A stretch of DNA of 64,000 nucleotides from JABDMH01 sp965223105 (GCA_965223105.1 OZ244987.1:1302001-1366000); one strand, 5' to 3'; positions 36,729 through 45,557 are shown, numbered from the stretch's first letter. Numbers and translations are program-made. The notes: generated by a model not told the origin, from the letters alone.

Positions 36729-38024
36729 TCATGACCATGGAAAGGTCAATTCGGTGCCTGCAAAGGGTATGTCTCCTTTTAAATCGTGCTCGATACGCAG
36801 GAGCTCATTCCATTTGACCATCCTTTCTGACCGCGTAAAGGACCCGACCTTAAGTTGGCCACTACAGGTGGCAACAGCCAGATGACTAATGAAAGCATCT
36901 TCGGTTTCGCCAGACCGTGCAGAGACCACCGGATGCCAGCCTGCTTCCTTGGTGATTCGAATTGCATCAAGGGTTTCACTGATGGTGCCGATCTGATTGG
37001 GTTTGATTAACACGCTATTGGCCAGGTGGTCGTCAATTCCATTCTTGATCTGTGTCGGGTTTGTTACGAAAAGATCGTCGCCTATGATTTGCAGATGCTC
37101 GCTCCACTTTTGGGCAAAATTCTTCCAGGAATCCGGATCATCTTCGGCAAATGGGTCCTCGACACTGCAAACTGGGTATTTGTTCAGCCACTCATCGAGT
37201 AAAGTTCGGTACTCGCCAGGATGATAAACCTGGTTGTCCAGACTGAGGTGATACTGGCCCGACTTAAAATACTCTGAAGCTGCTAAATCGACCGAAATAG
37301 AAATATCTTGACCTGGCCGGTAACCCGCCAGCTCAATGGCATTGACCAGACACTGCCAGATCATTTCATGATTATCAAAATGGGGCCAAAATCCCCCCTC
37401 ATCAGCTACTCCAAATCGCTTACCCGCTTTGTCAAGAAGTACTCGCGTCATCTGGTACACCTCATAGGTCATTTGAAAGACTTCCATAAGATGGGTGGCA
37501 CTATGGCAAATGATCATGAAATCCTGAATATCCGTCGTTTTGGCACTGTGGGCTCCACCACCAATAATCTGAATTTCGGGCAGAGGAAGTAGAAGTTTCC
37601 CATCTTCAGACAGATACTGAAACAAAGGGCTATCTTGTGTTGCAGCTCCTGCCCGGCAAACAGCCATCGAAACTCCCAAAATGGCGTTAGCACCGAGTGT
37701 TGATTTATTGGCAGAAGCATCCAACTCAATCATTGTATTGTCGATGGCTCTCTGATCTCTAATATCCATCCCGGTGATGGCGGGAGCAATTTTTTCACGA
37801 ATATTAAGGATGGCTGTATTAACAGATTTGCCTCCAAAGAATAAATGATTGCCATCTCTTAATTCCAGTGCCTCACGCCTACCCGTTGAAGCACCTGATG
37901 GAACAATGCCCACACCCTGATGATTCCCACTCGTCTTCACAATAACTTCAATGGTCGGTGTTCCTCTAGAATCAAAAATGGTGAATGCATCGACTTCAGT
38001 GATGGTAAATTTGTTCAGCTTCAA
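36729..38024 (-). CDS. divergent enolase paralogue
   Basis: 431 residues, normal enolase length. It begins at a TTG; no in-frame ATG precedes the conserved F-D-S-R-G-T-P-T block at residues 17-24. Metal ligands Asp246, Glu289 and Asp316, the general-base lysine in L-I-K341-P-N-Q-I-G, the second lysine Lys392, the P-S-G-A-S-T-G loop and His159 are all kept. The near-invariant S-H-R-S-G-E-T signature reads S-A-R-S-G-E-T here (Ala369), and the usual N-G-G before His159 is G-G-G. These changes touch the phosphate and substrate site, so an altered phosphorylated substrate is likely. It is 50 bases downstream of an APH-fold kinase gene, which may make that substrate. Confidence 0.88.
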   Translation of the reverse strand: MKLNKFTITEVDAFTIFDSRGTPTIEVIVKTSGNHQGVGIVPSGASTGRREALELRDGNHLFFGGKSVNTAILNIREKIAPAITGMDIRDQRAIDNTMIELDASANKSTLGANAILGVSMAVCRAGAATQDSPLFQYLSEDGKLLLPLPEIQIIGGGAHSAKTTDIQDFMIICHSATHLMEVFQMTYEVYQMTRVLLDKAGKRFGVADEGGFWPHFDNHEMIWQCLVNAIELAGYRPGQDISISVDLAASEYFKSGQYHLSLDNQVYHPGEYRTLLDEWLNKYPVCSVEDPFAEDDPDSWKNFAQKWSEHLQIIGDDLFVTNPTQIKNGIDDHLANSVLIKPNQIGTISETLDAIRITKEAGWHPVVSARSGETEDAFISHLAVATCSGQLKVGSFTRSERMVKWNELLRIEHDLKGDIPFAGTELTFPWS

Positions 38025-38074
38025 CGTTATTTTATCATTTTTTGGTTAGATCATTCTCTGTCTAGTTGCCGTGG

Positions 38075-39064
38075 CTATTTTAAGGCTGCCTGTAAATTAT
38101 CTATCAGGTTGAAAAAGGTAATTTTTTCAATATTTTCAAAATGAGTAGTGACAAATGTTCGAATAAAATTCTTTTTTTCGTCGTCAAGGTATTCAACTGG
38201 TGATTTCCCATCAACGCGAGCCAGCATCAGCATCAGGAGCAGCCGGCAGGTTCTCTTTTCCAGATCACCGAATTTGATTGGCATTAATTCAAGAAAATAA
38301 TGGGACCAAGATGACTTGATCAAGTCATGTAAAATATCATCCCCGGCATGCCATACATTTTTTAGCACCAGATGGTTGAAAAAGAAGGCTATATCGAAAG
38401 CTGGGTCAGCATAGCAAGCGACCTCATGATCCAATAGGATAACATCAGATCCATCAGATAAAATATTCTTGGGGCTAAAATCGCCATGCACAAGTGTATA
38501 TCTCTGCCTGGTCAGTCGATCGGCTTCACAATCGAAGAGATGCTGCCATTGGGGATGTCGCCTGCCGGTAGTAACCAAGTATGGTTCGATCCGCAGTGAC
38601 CAAAAATCTTCCATATGGTCAAAAGTGGTCTGTACTTGGGTATCCTCCCAGGCCTGCCGGTGAATTTTTGCCAAAAAACTAACTGCTTGTTTGGTCACGG
38701 TAATGGAAAAATGTCCTTGTAAAAGTTGCGATTTCCAATTTTGAAAAGGTCTGTCTATGTATTCCATGACGAAATAGGGCACCTGTCGATCGGCGGCTAA
38801 TATCTGGGGAACATTCTTCAGTGCAAAACCTGAAACATAAGTGATGAAATCTTGTTCGGCGAGATTCCTTCTTACGTCAGCTGCCCAATGATCATCAACT
38901 TGTAGCACCGGCAACGCTTGCTTAACTACAAATTGATCTACTGGTGTGCGGATTAAATAGATATCGGAGGAGACGCCACCTTCCAGTCTCACAAAATCGA
39001 TGACATCGTTCTCTTTGATGAGCCCACTGCCCATTAATTTTTCCAGGATTTTTTCTTGAATCAT
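38075..39064 (-). CDS. APH/choline-kinase-fold small-molecule phosphotransferase
   Basis: 329 residues from the ATG at 39064; a TTG at 39136 would run into the upstream gene and is not favoured. The ATP-binding region has Y-L-I-R-T-P then V-V-K-Q. The catalytic motif is V-H-G-D-F-S-P-K-N-I-L, followed by L-L-D-H-E-V-A and D-P-A-F-D, all typical of the aminoglycoside/choline/methylthioribose kinase fold. Clinical aminoglycoside resistance is unlikely given the metabolic context. It lies between a secreted nitrilase (32-base gap) and the enolase paralogue (50-base gap) on the same strand, so it may phosphorylate a hydroxyl compound that the enolase paralogue then dehydrates (inference). Confidence 0.87.
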   Translation of the reverse strand: MIQEKILEKLMGSGLIKENDVIDFVRLEGGVSSDIYLIRTPVDQFVVKQALPVLQVDDHWAADVRRNLAEQDFITYVSGFALKNVPQILAADRQVPYFVMEYIDRPFQNWKSQLLQGHFSITVTKQAVSFLAKIHRQAWEDTQVQTTFDHMEDFWSLRIEPYLVTTGRRHPQWQHLFDCEADRLTRQRYTLVHGDFSPKNILSDGSDVILLDHEVACYADPAFDIAFFFNHLVLKNVWHAGDDILHDLIKSSWSHYFLELMPIKFGDLEKRTCRLLLMLMLARVDGKSPVEYLDDEKKNFIRTFVTTHFENIEKITFFNLIDNLQAALK

Positions 39065-39096
39065 AGAATACAAACCAAATAAGGCGGGGCCCTTAC

Positions 39097-40419
39097 TTAC
39101 CGATCGAGTGTGGACTGGCTTGGCATTTCTTGCCAAATCCGATTTTTAAATTCGCCCAACCATGGCCAGTTCACTTGATGGTCTAGATCGACTTCAATCA
39201 TAGCAATGGGAGCATTATCTAGACCCTGAGCGATGAGATCACCTTTTAGGTCGTATATACCTGTTTTAATATCAGTATCATATGTTGAAGAGACCAAATA
39301 AATTTGATTTTCAATGGCTCGCGCCTTGGCGAGATTTTCATTCCCGCCCCAGACCGGTAGAAAAATAATTTCTGCTCCTTTCTTAGCCAACTCTCTGGCT
39401 GGTTCAGGAAATGCTAAATCCCAACAAATCATTATCCCAATTTTGCCAAAGTCTGTTTCAAAGACTGGAAAGGATTCTCCCGGGGTTATACCTCCTTCAA
39501 TCTCCTCTCTGGGCAAACTTACCTTGCGATACTTCCCCGAGAGTTCTCCATCTCGTCCGATGAATACAGCAGTATTGTAAACAATTTCCCCCGCTTTCTC
39601 TAACAATCCCGCCACGATGTACATCTGATGCTTTTTGGCAACTTCTCCGAGTATTTGAGTGGTTGGTCCGGGCACAGACTCAGCAGCTTCCACATAGCTT
39701 TTGCCGGTGCCTACCAAGGTGATCGCTTCGGGCAGGCAAACGATATCTGCACCCATTCTGCCGGCCTCGGAGGCGAGTTTGGAATAAGCACTAAGGTTTT
39801 CTTCGGTTGTAGAATTCCTGGCTTGGTGATGTACTGCTGCCAGAGATACTTTGCGCTCCGGTAAGTGCTTGATGGGGGTCAAGATGGCAGGTTGATAGGC
39901 TACTTTTCCATCCGCATCCCAGCGGTACCACAAGTGTACTTCGGCGAGTTTGGCGTCCTTTGGGACTTGATAGATTTGTTTAATAAGGAAAAGACCTTCT
40001 TTTTCTGAGGGAGTAGCTGATGGAAATTCCTTTGGACCCAGTTGTTTTCCTTGATCATCCAGCCAGATAATGTTTGCCAGGATACTCCGGTGGGGTTCTT
40101 CAATGTCAATATATTTTACCTGTGTCATGAACTGAAGAATCGTCTTTTCGGAAACCGGAAATCGCTTTACCCAAGCACCCGATGCATGTGCCTTGTTGCC
40201 ACCATGCAAGATCAATTCAAACCCCTCACCTGATTCATTAATATGGTGAAGAGGAGCTATGGCTTCGCGCTGACATTTGAATACCCATCCACTTATGTCT
40301 GTCTGGCCAATCGCATTATTAGATGTGAATATGAAACAAAGGAGAAGGATCATAGTCTTTGGGGAGTTGACCCCAAAATTTTTAGAAAAGCTGGCTAAAT
40401 TACTTTGAAATTTGTCCAT
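39097..40419 (-). CDS. secreted carbon-nitrogen hydrolase (nitrilase family) with N-terminal beta-sandwich
   Basis: About 440 residues if started at the ATG at 40419. Other in-frame starts are at 40497 and 40353; the last begins right at a signal peptide (M-I-L-L-L-C-F-I-F) ending near A-I-G-Q. The C-terminal half is a nitrilase domain with its Glu-Lys-Cys triad: L-P-E, G-K-Y-R-K, and I-M-I-C-W-D. Numbered from 40419, these are about residues 231, 299 and 332. The N-terminal ~150 residues after the signal look like a beta-sandwich that may bind carbohydrate. It would cleave an amide or nitrile in the periplasm. It is the first of three close minus-strand genes. Confidence 0.87.
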   Translation of the reverse strand: MDKFQSNLASFSKNFGVNSPKTMILLLCFIFTSNNAIGQTDISGWVFKCQREAIAPLHHINESGEGFELILHGGNKAHASGAWVKRFPVSEKTILQFMTQVKYIDIEEPHRSILANIIWLDDQGKQLGPKEFPSATPSEKEGLFLIKQIYQVPKDAKLAEVHLWYRWDADGKVAYQPAILTPIKHLPERKVSLAAVHHQARNSTTEENLSAYSKLASEAGRMGADIVCLPEAITLVGTGKSYVEAAESVPGPTTQILGEVAKKHQMYIVAGLLEKAGEIVYNTAVFIGRDGELSGKYRKVSLPREEIEGGITPGESFPVFETDFGKIGIMICWDLAFPEPARELAKKGAEIIFLPVWGGNENLAKARAIENQIYLVSSTYDTDIKTGIYDLKGDLIAQGLDNAPIAMIEVDLDHQVNWPWLGEFKNRIWQEMPSQSTLDR

Positions 40420-40635
40420 ATGAAAAAGCAGCATCATCAAATGAAAGTCCACATCAGAATGATCAGCATCCGAAAAATTCGGAAAAAATATCTGCATAAA
40501 AAGTCAGTGAACCGTTGAATTAGATTTGAAAGCATAATGATCGTTTATTGAAGATCAACCCAGCATCACATACGATTACCTTAAAGATACACCCTTTTAC
40601 AGTGTCATGGAATAGGGTCATTGCAGACCAGATTC

Positions 40636-41928
40636 TCACCATCGTACCGGCTGGAATGTCCACTCCGGGTTTAACTTTTGCATTTCTAGTTCGTCATCCC
40701 GTTCTGTCAATCCGCAGTTCAGGTAATTTTGGTGTAATTTGTCTAAGGCTTGTCGATCGAGAGTAACCCCTAGGCCGGGCTTGGAAGGTACTGCCACACT
40801 GCCCTCCTCAAAAATGAAGCGACCTTCTTCGATGACTTCTTCTGATTGCCATGGATAATGGGTATCCAATGCGTAAGGAAGTTCTGGTATGGCGGCACCA
40901 AGGTGGACCATGGCAGCCATGGAAATACCGACGTGGCTGTTGGAATGCATGGACAAGTCTCGACCGAAAATCTGACAGATCTTTGCCAGATGCATCGAAG
41001 CTTGCAAGCCACCCCAAAAGTGATGGTCGCTAAGAATAATGTCTTCAGAATGGAGTTGGAAGCTCATTGGTAGATCGGTAAAAGAGGTGGTACACATGTT
41101 GGTGGCAAGTGGAAAATTCAACTTTTTACGTAGGGAGGCCATCTCCATTTGACCGCGTACTGGATCCTCCAAGTATTCGAGCAGCGGCATCATCTCCCGG
41201 CCATATTTTTCGGCTGTGGCCAGTGTCCAGATTCCATTAGGATCAAATCGCAATGGCACTTCCCGGCCAAAAGTTTGATGCAGTGCCTGTACTGCTGCCA
41301 ATTCTTCCTCCGGAGGGAAAGCACCACCTTTGAGCTTGATTGATTGAAAACCGAAGTGGTGACACATACTCTTCGCCTGATCGACGACTTCTTCAGGATT
41401 GACTGCCGATGCTTGCCGGGCCGCTGCCCACCCATTGGCCTGCGGGTCGAGCTCGTAACCCCAGCTCCCACCGGCACCTTCATACTTATAGAATAAATAG
41501 GCAGCAAAGGGTACAGCTTCCCTTCTTTTTCCACCCAACAGATCAAAAACCGGTCTGTCGGTGATCTTACCAATAATGTCCAGACAGGCTACTTCCAATG
41601 CACTTTGGATGTGCACAATTTTGCGTTGATCCCAGGGTGTATCGCCCCGATTAGATTCTGTGCCCAATGCTTTAGTGAGGCGGTCCTGTAATGTATTCAA
41701 CTGAAATGGATCAAGGCCCAACACCAAAGGTCTGATTTGATGGAGGGATTTGTTGACCTCCTCACCTCCTGGTATCTCACTAACACCACCGATTCCATCC
41801 TCCGTGATCAATTCAATAATGGTACGCAATGCAAATGGGGCATGTACCCCCGCAGCATTCAGCAGTGGTGGATCGCTCACTGCAATAGGGGTAATATTTA
41901 CCTCTCGGATGGACGGTCCAATTTTCAT
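40636..41928 (-). CDS. glucarate dehydratase-like enolase-superfamily enzyme, cytoplasmic
   Basis: 430 residues from the ATG at 41928; the frame opens one codon earlier at a TTG. The substrate loop D-P-P-L-L-N-A-A-G, the acid/base pair K-L-K-G-G, D-P-N-G-I-W, L-E-D-P-V, T-N-M-C-T-T, S-D-H-H and S-N-S-H-V-G-I-S all match glucarate dehydratase. There is no signal peptide, so it acts in the cytoplasm. It would turn D-glucarate or a close aldarate into 5-dehydro-4-deoxyglucarate. The GntP-type permease gene ends 12 bases upstream, fitting uptake and dehydration of a sugar acid. A paralogue with a Tat signal lies at 48596-50014. Confidence 0.92.
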   Translation of the reverse strand: MKIGPSIREVNITPIAVSDPPLLNAAGVHAPFALRTIIELITEDGIGGVSEIPGGEEVNKSLHQIRPLVLGLDPFQLNTLQDRLTKALGTESNRGDTPWDQRKIVHIQSALEVACLDIIGKITDRPVFDLLGGKRREAVPFAAYLFYKYEGAGGSWGYELDPQANGWAAARQASAVNPEEVVDQAKSMCHHFGFQSIKLKGGAFPPEEELAAVQALHQTFGREVPLRFDPNGIWTLATAEKYGREMMPLLEYLEDPVRGQMEMASLRKKLNFPLATNMCTTSFTDLPMSFQLHSEDIILSDHHFWGGLQASMHLAKICQIFGRDLSMHSNSHVGISMAAMVHLGAAIPELPYALDTHYPWQSEEVIEEGRFIFEEGSVAVPSKPGLGVTLDRQALDKLHQNYLNCGLTERDDELEMQKLNPEWTFQPVRW

Positions 41929-41940
41929 CAACGTGTTTTT

Positions 41941-43371
41941 TTAAATCAGGGGAAACAATTTTGCTCCAATGAGAATAACCACTAGGCCAGCTATGCCCAT
42001 GATACACAACATCGGTGAGAAGGTCTGTAGAGCCTCCTTTTCAGTCAAATTGCTCATCTTGCATACAATCCAAAACCCACTGTCGTTCATCCAAGGAATC
42101 AATTTAGATCCACAAGCAATGGCCAATCCTATGTAAAGCTGATGGTAGTCTAATTCCATCGTTGTGGCCATGCCGGCGAGGATACCAGCAGCTGTAATCA
42201 TGGCCACCGTAGCAGAACCTTGCGCAGTACGGACAATCGCGGTGATTAAGAACGCTAGTGGTATTAAAGCCATTTGGTAGCCCTCCGTAAGCGCAGCGAT
42301 TCGCGTGCTGATACCAGTCTGCTGCAACATAGCACCGAATGCGCCTCCCGCAGCAGTGATCAAAATGATGACACCACCACTCATCAAAGCATCTTGTACC
42401 GATTTCACCAGGGAGGTTTTATCATCTCTTTTTTGAGCCACTAATAATAAAATGGCCACCAGGGCGCCAATAATTAAGGCGAGATTTTTCTCCCCAAGGA
42501 AATCCAGTATTGAGAACAAAAAGGAGGAGCTGTCGTAATTACTAAAAGTAGTGAAGGCAGACCGTCCACTTATGAGAAAAACTGGCAGTAAAATTGGCAA
42601 CAGAGAGAGCCACAAATTGGGCAGATCTGCGGTGCTTCGCTCAGCCAATTTTTTGATTTTTTCCAGTGGTGCATCTAAAGATTCACGCAAGGGGATCTGC
42701 CACTTTTTGTCGGCCCATACGGCAAAAATATAGCCGGCGATAATGGTGAAAATGCCGACAATAAAACCACCTACCATCATCATGCCGATGGGAATATCCA
42801 TTTCTCCAATGAGAAACAATGGCCCGGGAGTAGGAGGGATCAGCGAGTGGGCCATTACCCCGCCGGCAGCAATGGCGAGTACAAGGAGTAGGTAGTGCTT
42901 GCCAAGACGAATGGCCATGGCTTTGGCCAGGGGAATCATGAGATAGAATACCGTATCAAAAAATACCGGTATGGCAAGTACAAAACTGCTGCCTAAAAAC
43001 GAGACTGGAGCCCTTTCTTCACCAGTGAGCTTCACCGTAGATCGGACAATTCGCTCGGCTGCCCCGCTCTCCAATAAACACTTGCCGATGATGGCTGCCA
43101 TGGCGATCAATATGCCGATCTTACCGCAGGTACTACCGAAAGCGGCAGCAATACGGGCGCCAACAGCTTGGTTGGAAAGTGACTGCGCCGCAGCTTCACT
43201 CATACCCGATTGGAGCCCATACATCTCGACGGCAGCTGAAGGGGTGAGTACAGCCACCGCGAAGGCACCAAGTATCAGTGCCAGAAAGGCATGTAATCGC
43301 AGTAATATGATGCCACCTACCACGACAATAATACCTACCAGTAGGAGAATCAGGGGGTCGGAAAGAATCAT
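41941..43371 (-). CDS. GntP-family gluconate/sugar-acid permease
   Basis: 476 residues from the ATG at 43371; an ATG at 43434 would put 21 polar residues before the first helix. It has about 12-14 membrane helices with the family blocks I-P-V-F-F-D-T-V-F-Y-L, H-S-L-I-P-P-T-P-G-P and R-T-A-Q-G-S-A-T-V-A-M. GntP proteins carry gluconate, glycerate or related acids with protons. The co-directional glucarate-dehydratase-like gene 12 bases downstream suggests an aldarate or aldonate substrate. Confidence 0.93.
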   Translation of the reverse strand: MILSDPLILLLVGIIVVVGGIILLRLHAFLALILGAFAVAVLTPSAAVEMYGLQSGMSEAAAQSLSNQAVGARIAAAFGSTCGKIGILIAMAAIIGKCLLESGAAERIVRSTVKLTGEERAPVSFLGSSFVLAIPVFFDTVFYLMIPLAKAMAIRLGKHYLLLVLAIAAGGVMAHSLIPPTPGPLFLIGEMDIPIGMMMVGGFIVGIFTIIAGYIFAVWADKKWQIPLRESLDAPLEKIKKLAERSTADLPNLWLSLLPILLPVFLISGRSAFTTFSNYDSSSFLFSILDFLGEKNLALIIGALVAILLLVAQKRDDKTSLVKSVQDALMSGGVIILITAAGGAFGAMLQQTGISTRIAALTEGYQMALIPLAFLITAIVRTAQGSATVAMITAAGILAGMATTMELDYHQLYIGLAIACGSKLIPWMNDSGFWIVCKMSNLTEKEALQTFSPMLCIMGIAGLVVILIGAKLFPLI

Positions 43372-43504
43372 GTGGGATTTGTTTGAGGCAGGAAGATAAG
43401 GATTGCTTACCTTATTGCTTAGGCAATAACACATTAAAATATCAAGTTGTGGAAATGAAAACGGACAATTCCCCCTTTGAAGGACTGACTTAATCGAAAA
43501 ACTA

Positions 43505-44137
43505 ATGTTTATGAAAGTTATAATGGCAGTAATCGGATTTGCGTGTATGTCTTATGCCCTAGTCGGACAGGCATTCACGGTAGAGGGAGGGTCCGATATA
43601 GGCGTTTTTAGCTTCAGCTCCACATCCCTTGGTGTGTATGGAGTAAGTACTTCAGGTGCAGGTATATTGGGTCAAAGTGGTAGTCATTGGGGTCTGTACG
43701 GTTTTAGCGGATCATCTGTGGGTGTCGTTGAGTATGGTCAAACCTATGATTTTGATGCAATAGGCCCAGGAATCAACTATGGTGCTGCATCATCTATTCG
43801 CTGGAAGAGTAACATCCAAAATATCTCACAACCACTAGATAAATTAGGTAGGTTAAGAGGGGTATATTTTGACTGGGACAAAGAGCACGGCGGAATGCAT
43901 GATATTGGATTTATTGCTGAGGAAGTAGGAAAGGTTCTTCCTGAAATTGTGGCCTATGAGGATAACGGTATGGATGCAACTGGATTGGATTATAGCAAGC
44001 TTACACCACTGTTGGTTGAAGCTGTCAATGCTATGCGCAAGGAATATCAAAAAAAGTTTGCTGAGCAAGCCGATCTGATCAACGAGCTCCAAAAGGAAGT
44101 CAGTGCCCTTGAATGCACTATTGCTTCACGACGATAG
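43505..44137 (+). CDS. small secreted protein with C-terminal S74 (tail-spike chaperone) domain
   Basis: 210 residues with a signal peptide (about 1-21, ending G-Q-A). Residues 25-90 are Gly/Ser-rich with short repeats (G-V-Y-G-V-S, G-L-Y-G-F-S). The C-terminal part matches the Peptidase_S74 intramolecular chaperone: S-S-I-R-W-K-S-N-I, D-I-G-F-I-A-E-E-V-G, and D-Y-S-K-L-T-P-L-L-V-E-A-V followed by a coiled coil. In phage tail spikes it trimerises and is cleaved off. Secreted Bacteroidota versions are usually much longer with many repeats, so this may be a reduced form. Confidence 0.82.
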   Translation: MFMKVIMAVIGFACMSYALVGQAFTVEGGSDIGVFSFSSTSLGVYGVSTSGAGILGQSGSHWGLYGFSGSSVGVVEYGQTYDFDAIGPGINYGAASSIRWKSNIQNISQPLDKLGRLRGVYFDWDKEHGGMHDIGFIAEEVGKVLPEIVAYEDNGMDATGLDYSKLTPLLVEAVNAMRKEYQKKFAEQADLINELQKEVSALECTIASRR

Positions 44138-44189
44138 TGGGCTAATTCACTATTGATAAGGTCAAATGTTAAATCAACCTCTTAACTAG

Positions 44190-44363
44190 ACTAGTGAGGC
44201 TGCTCCGAAAAGGTTGCCAAATCAAAAATGGCTCTTTTGGCGATCTTTCCATTTTTCTCAATCGGCTGATACCCAGGCATCACTCACTCTCGAAAAAGTG
44301 AAAATCTCATCCAAAATAGGCTCATTTTATGAAGATGGCACTTTCCGGAGCAGCCTCACTAGT
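44190..44363 (+). mobile_element. 174-bp MITE-like inverted-repeat element, copy 2
   Basis: Same family and orientation as the element at 28259-28463. It starts ACTAGTGAGG and ends CCTCACTAGT, with CTCCG/CGGAG inside. It lacks the 31-base insert of copy 1. The preceding CTAG at 44186-44189 matches the CTAG that follows copy 1 (28464-28467) in inverted sense, so the true repeat may be four bases longer. Its right end touches the near-palindrome described next. Any reading frame through it is a by-product of the repeat. Confidence 0.75.
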
Positions 44364-44522
44364 ACTCTGTCAAGCCAGTTATTGTCGTTTATTTTAATGT
44401 CTTTTTGCGAATTTCGTCGTCGCAGATCCTCACTGTAGCTCCGGCTACAATTGCGGTCTGCTCCTTGAACTTCATCAAAATTCATATTAAAATAATTCAA
44501 CATAACTAACTTGACAGAGTAC
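44362..44522. mobile_element. 161-bp imperfect palindrome (second inverted-repeat element)
   Basis: The ends are exact inverted repeats: GTACTCTGTCAAG at 44362-44374 and CTTGACAGAGTAC at 44510-44522. Matching continues inward (AGTTAT, TTATTTTAAT) for about 40 bases, and the centre holds TGTAGC/GCTACA around TCCG. The whole block is therefore a large near-palindrome. Its first two bases coincide with the last two of the neighbouring element. No protein is encoded. It could be a separate MITE family or a long structured repeat; no second copy is in this window. Confidence 0.7.
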
Positions 44523-44568
44523 CAGTAATTTTTGAAGACACTTGCCATCTCAACCTATTCTGCTGTCA

Positions 44569-45093
44569 CTATCTCAGCTTAAAATGTAAAAGTTGAAATG
44601 GTCGTTCTGGTAAGTTCGATTTCTCTTTAAGCAAATTTTCATCAAATAATCGTCGAAGGTTGTTTCCTGCGAAATCCTCGAGACGTGCTTCGATGTGAAT
44701 GTGGTAATTTCCTGCTGACCATGGTCGATCAGGGATGAATTGCCAAATGGACCCTTCCTCATTGATCCCGACTGAACCATTAACCTTCGAGTTTTCCATG
44801 AAGACATGCAAGCATTCCCCTGCCAGGACGACATCCAATGACTTCCGAAAATTGATTCGCAGCTGGTCTCAAGTTTGCTCCTTGGGAATGTGGAGTTTCC
44901 AGGAGTTTGGTGCTGGTTTTAATCAGTCGGGTACCCCCGCTATGAATTCATGTCGGAAATTGGCAATCAAAGGTTGTCCGCGGTGATCTTTCTAACTCCT
45001 TGAGACAAATAGCTGGTAAGAAGTACCCTCGTTTAAGGGTTTCCCTTTGTCTTTAATAGGAAGCAAGACCCTCTTGATCCTGCCGGGATCTAG
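44569..45093 (-). pseudogene. 3' remnant of an Ig-like-type protein gene with three in-frame stops
   Basis: The frame from 45093 to the final stop at 44569 reads as a coherent protein broken by TAG at 44992-44994, TGA at 44923-44925 and TGA at 44869-44871. Around the first stop the order L-D-P-G-R-I-K-R, then T-S-Y-Q-L-F-V-S-R-S, stop, K-D-H-R-G-Q-P-L strongly suggests a lost Trp codon. The final 89 codons after the third stop remain open (for example D-R-P-W-S-A-G-N-Y). The remnant resembles the tail of uncharacterised secreted Ig-like proteins; I cannot name the family more precisely. It continues in frame from avidin-like sequence, suggesting deletion and fusion. Confidence 0.65.
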
Positions 45094-45331
45094 CCAATGT
45101 ACTGAAAACGAAATGGCCTTTACCTCGGTCCTGTCCCACACCATTGATCCAACCTTGAAGTGGAAAGGTGCGGCCATCTACACCACTAGAAGATGCATAT
45201 TTGCCTCTGATGGTGCCATCATTCGCAACCGATGTGATCTCCAACACCGATCCCAAGTCATTTTGCCATCGACCCATGGGGTCTTGAGCCTGTGCCATCA
45301 TATGAAGCAGCAGGAAATGGACAAATTTTAC
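45094..45331 (-). pseudogene. 5' remnant of an avidin-like biotin-binding protein gene
   Basis: The frame from the ATG at 45301 gives G-R-W-Q-N-D-L-G-S-V-L-E-I, then D-G-T-I-R-G-K-Y-A-S-S-S-G and F-P-L-Q-G-W-I-N. These match the first strands of avidin/streptavidin, including the W, N, Y and S positions near the biotin site. A one-base frame slip around 45116-45124 moves the next strand (A-I-S-F-S-V-H-W) to another frame, the one that runs into the downstream remnant. Upstream codons 45331-45302 would make a signal peptide (K-F-V-H-F-L-L-L-H) but lack a start codon, reading GTA where one is expected. The later avidin strands are missing. Confidence 0.65.
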
Positions 45332-45557
45332 GTGCTGTGCCTGGATTGATGATTGTCAATTGAACCACATAAACACCATAGGCCTCATAGGGATATGGTG
45401 AGGTACATTTTGTCGGCATACAGTCACTTATAAAATAATCCAGAAAAAAAATGACTTTTCCTGCAACCATTTGTTGACTTGACACATCTCTTAGGTTAAT
45501 GTTTACAAAGGTGAGGAAAATGGTTATACTTTTTCAATCCTCGAAGCATCGTGGTCA

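Noticed and set aside
38075..39064. APH-fold kinase as an antibiotic-resistance gene
   Set aside because: The operon context is metabolic, there is no mobile-resistance context, and the fold covers many small-molecule kinases.
43505..44137. S74 domain as evidence of a prophage
   Set aside because: No other phage genes nearby, and Bacteroidota use S74 domains in their own secreted proteins.
44214..44438. Open frame of about 74 codons across both inverted-repeat elements
   Set aside because: It spans the join between two non-coding elements and shares residues only with the other element copy.
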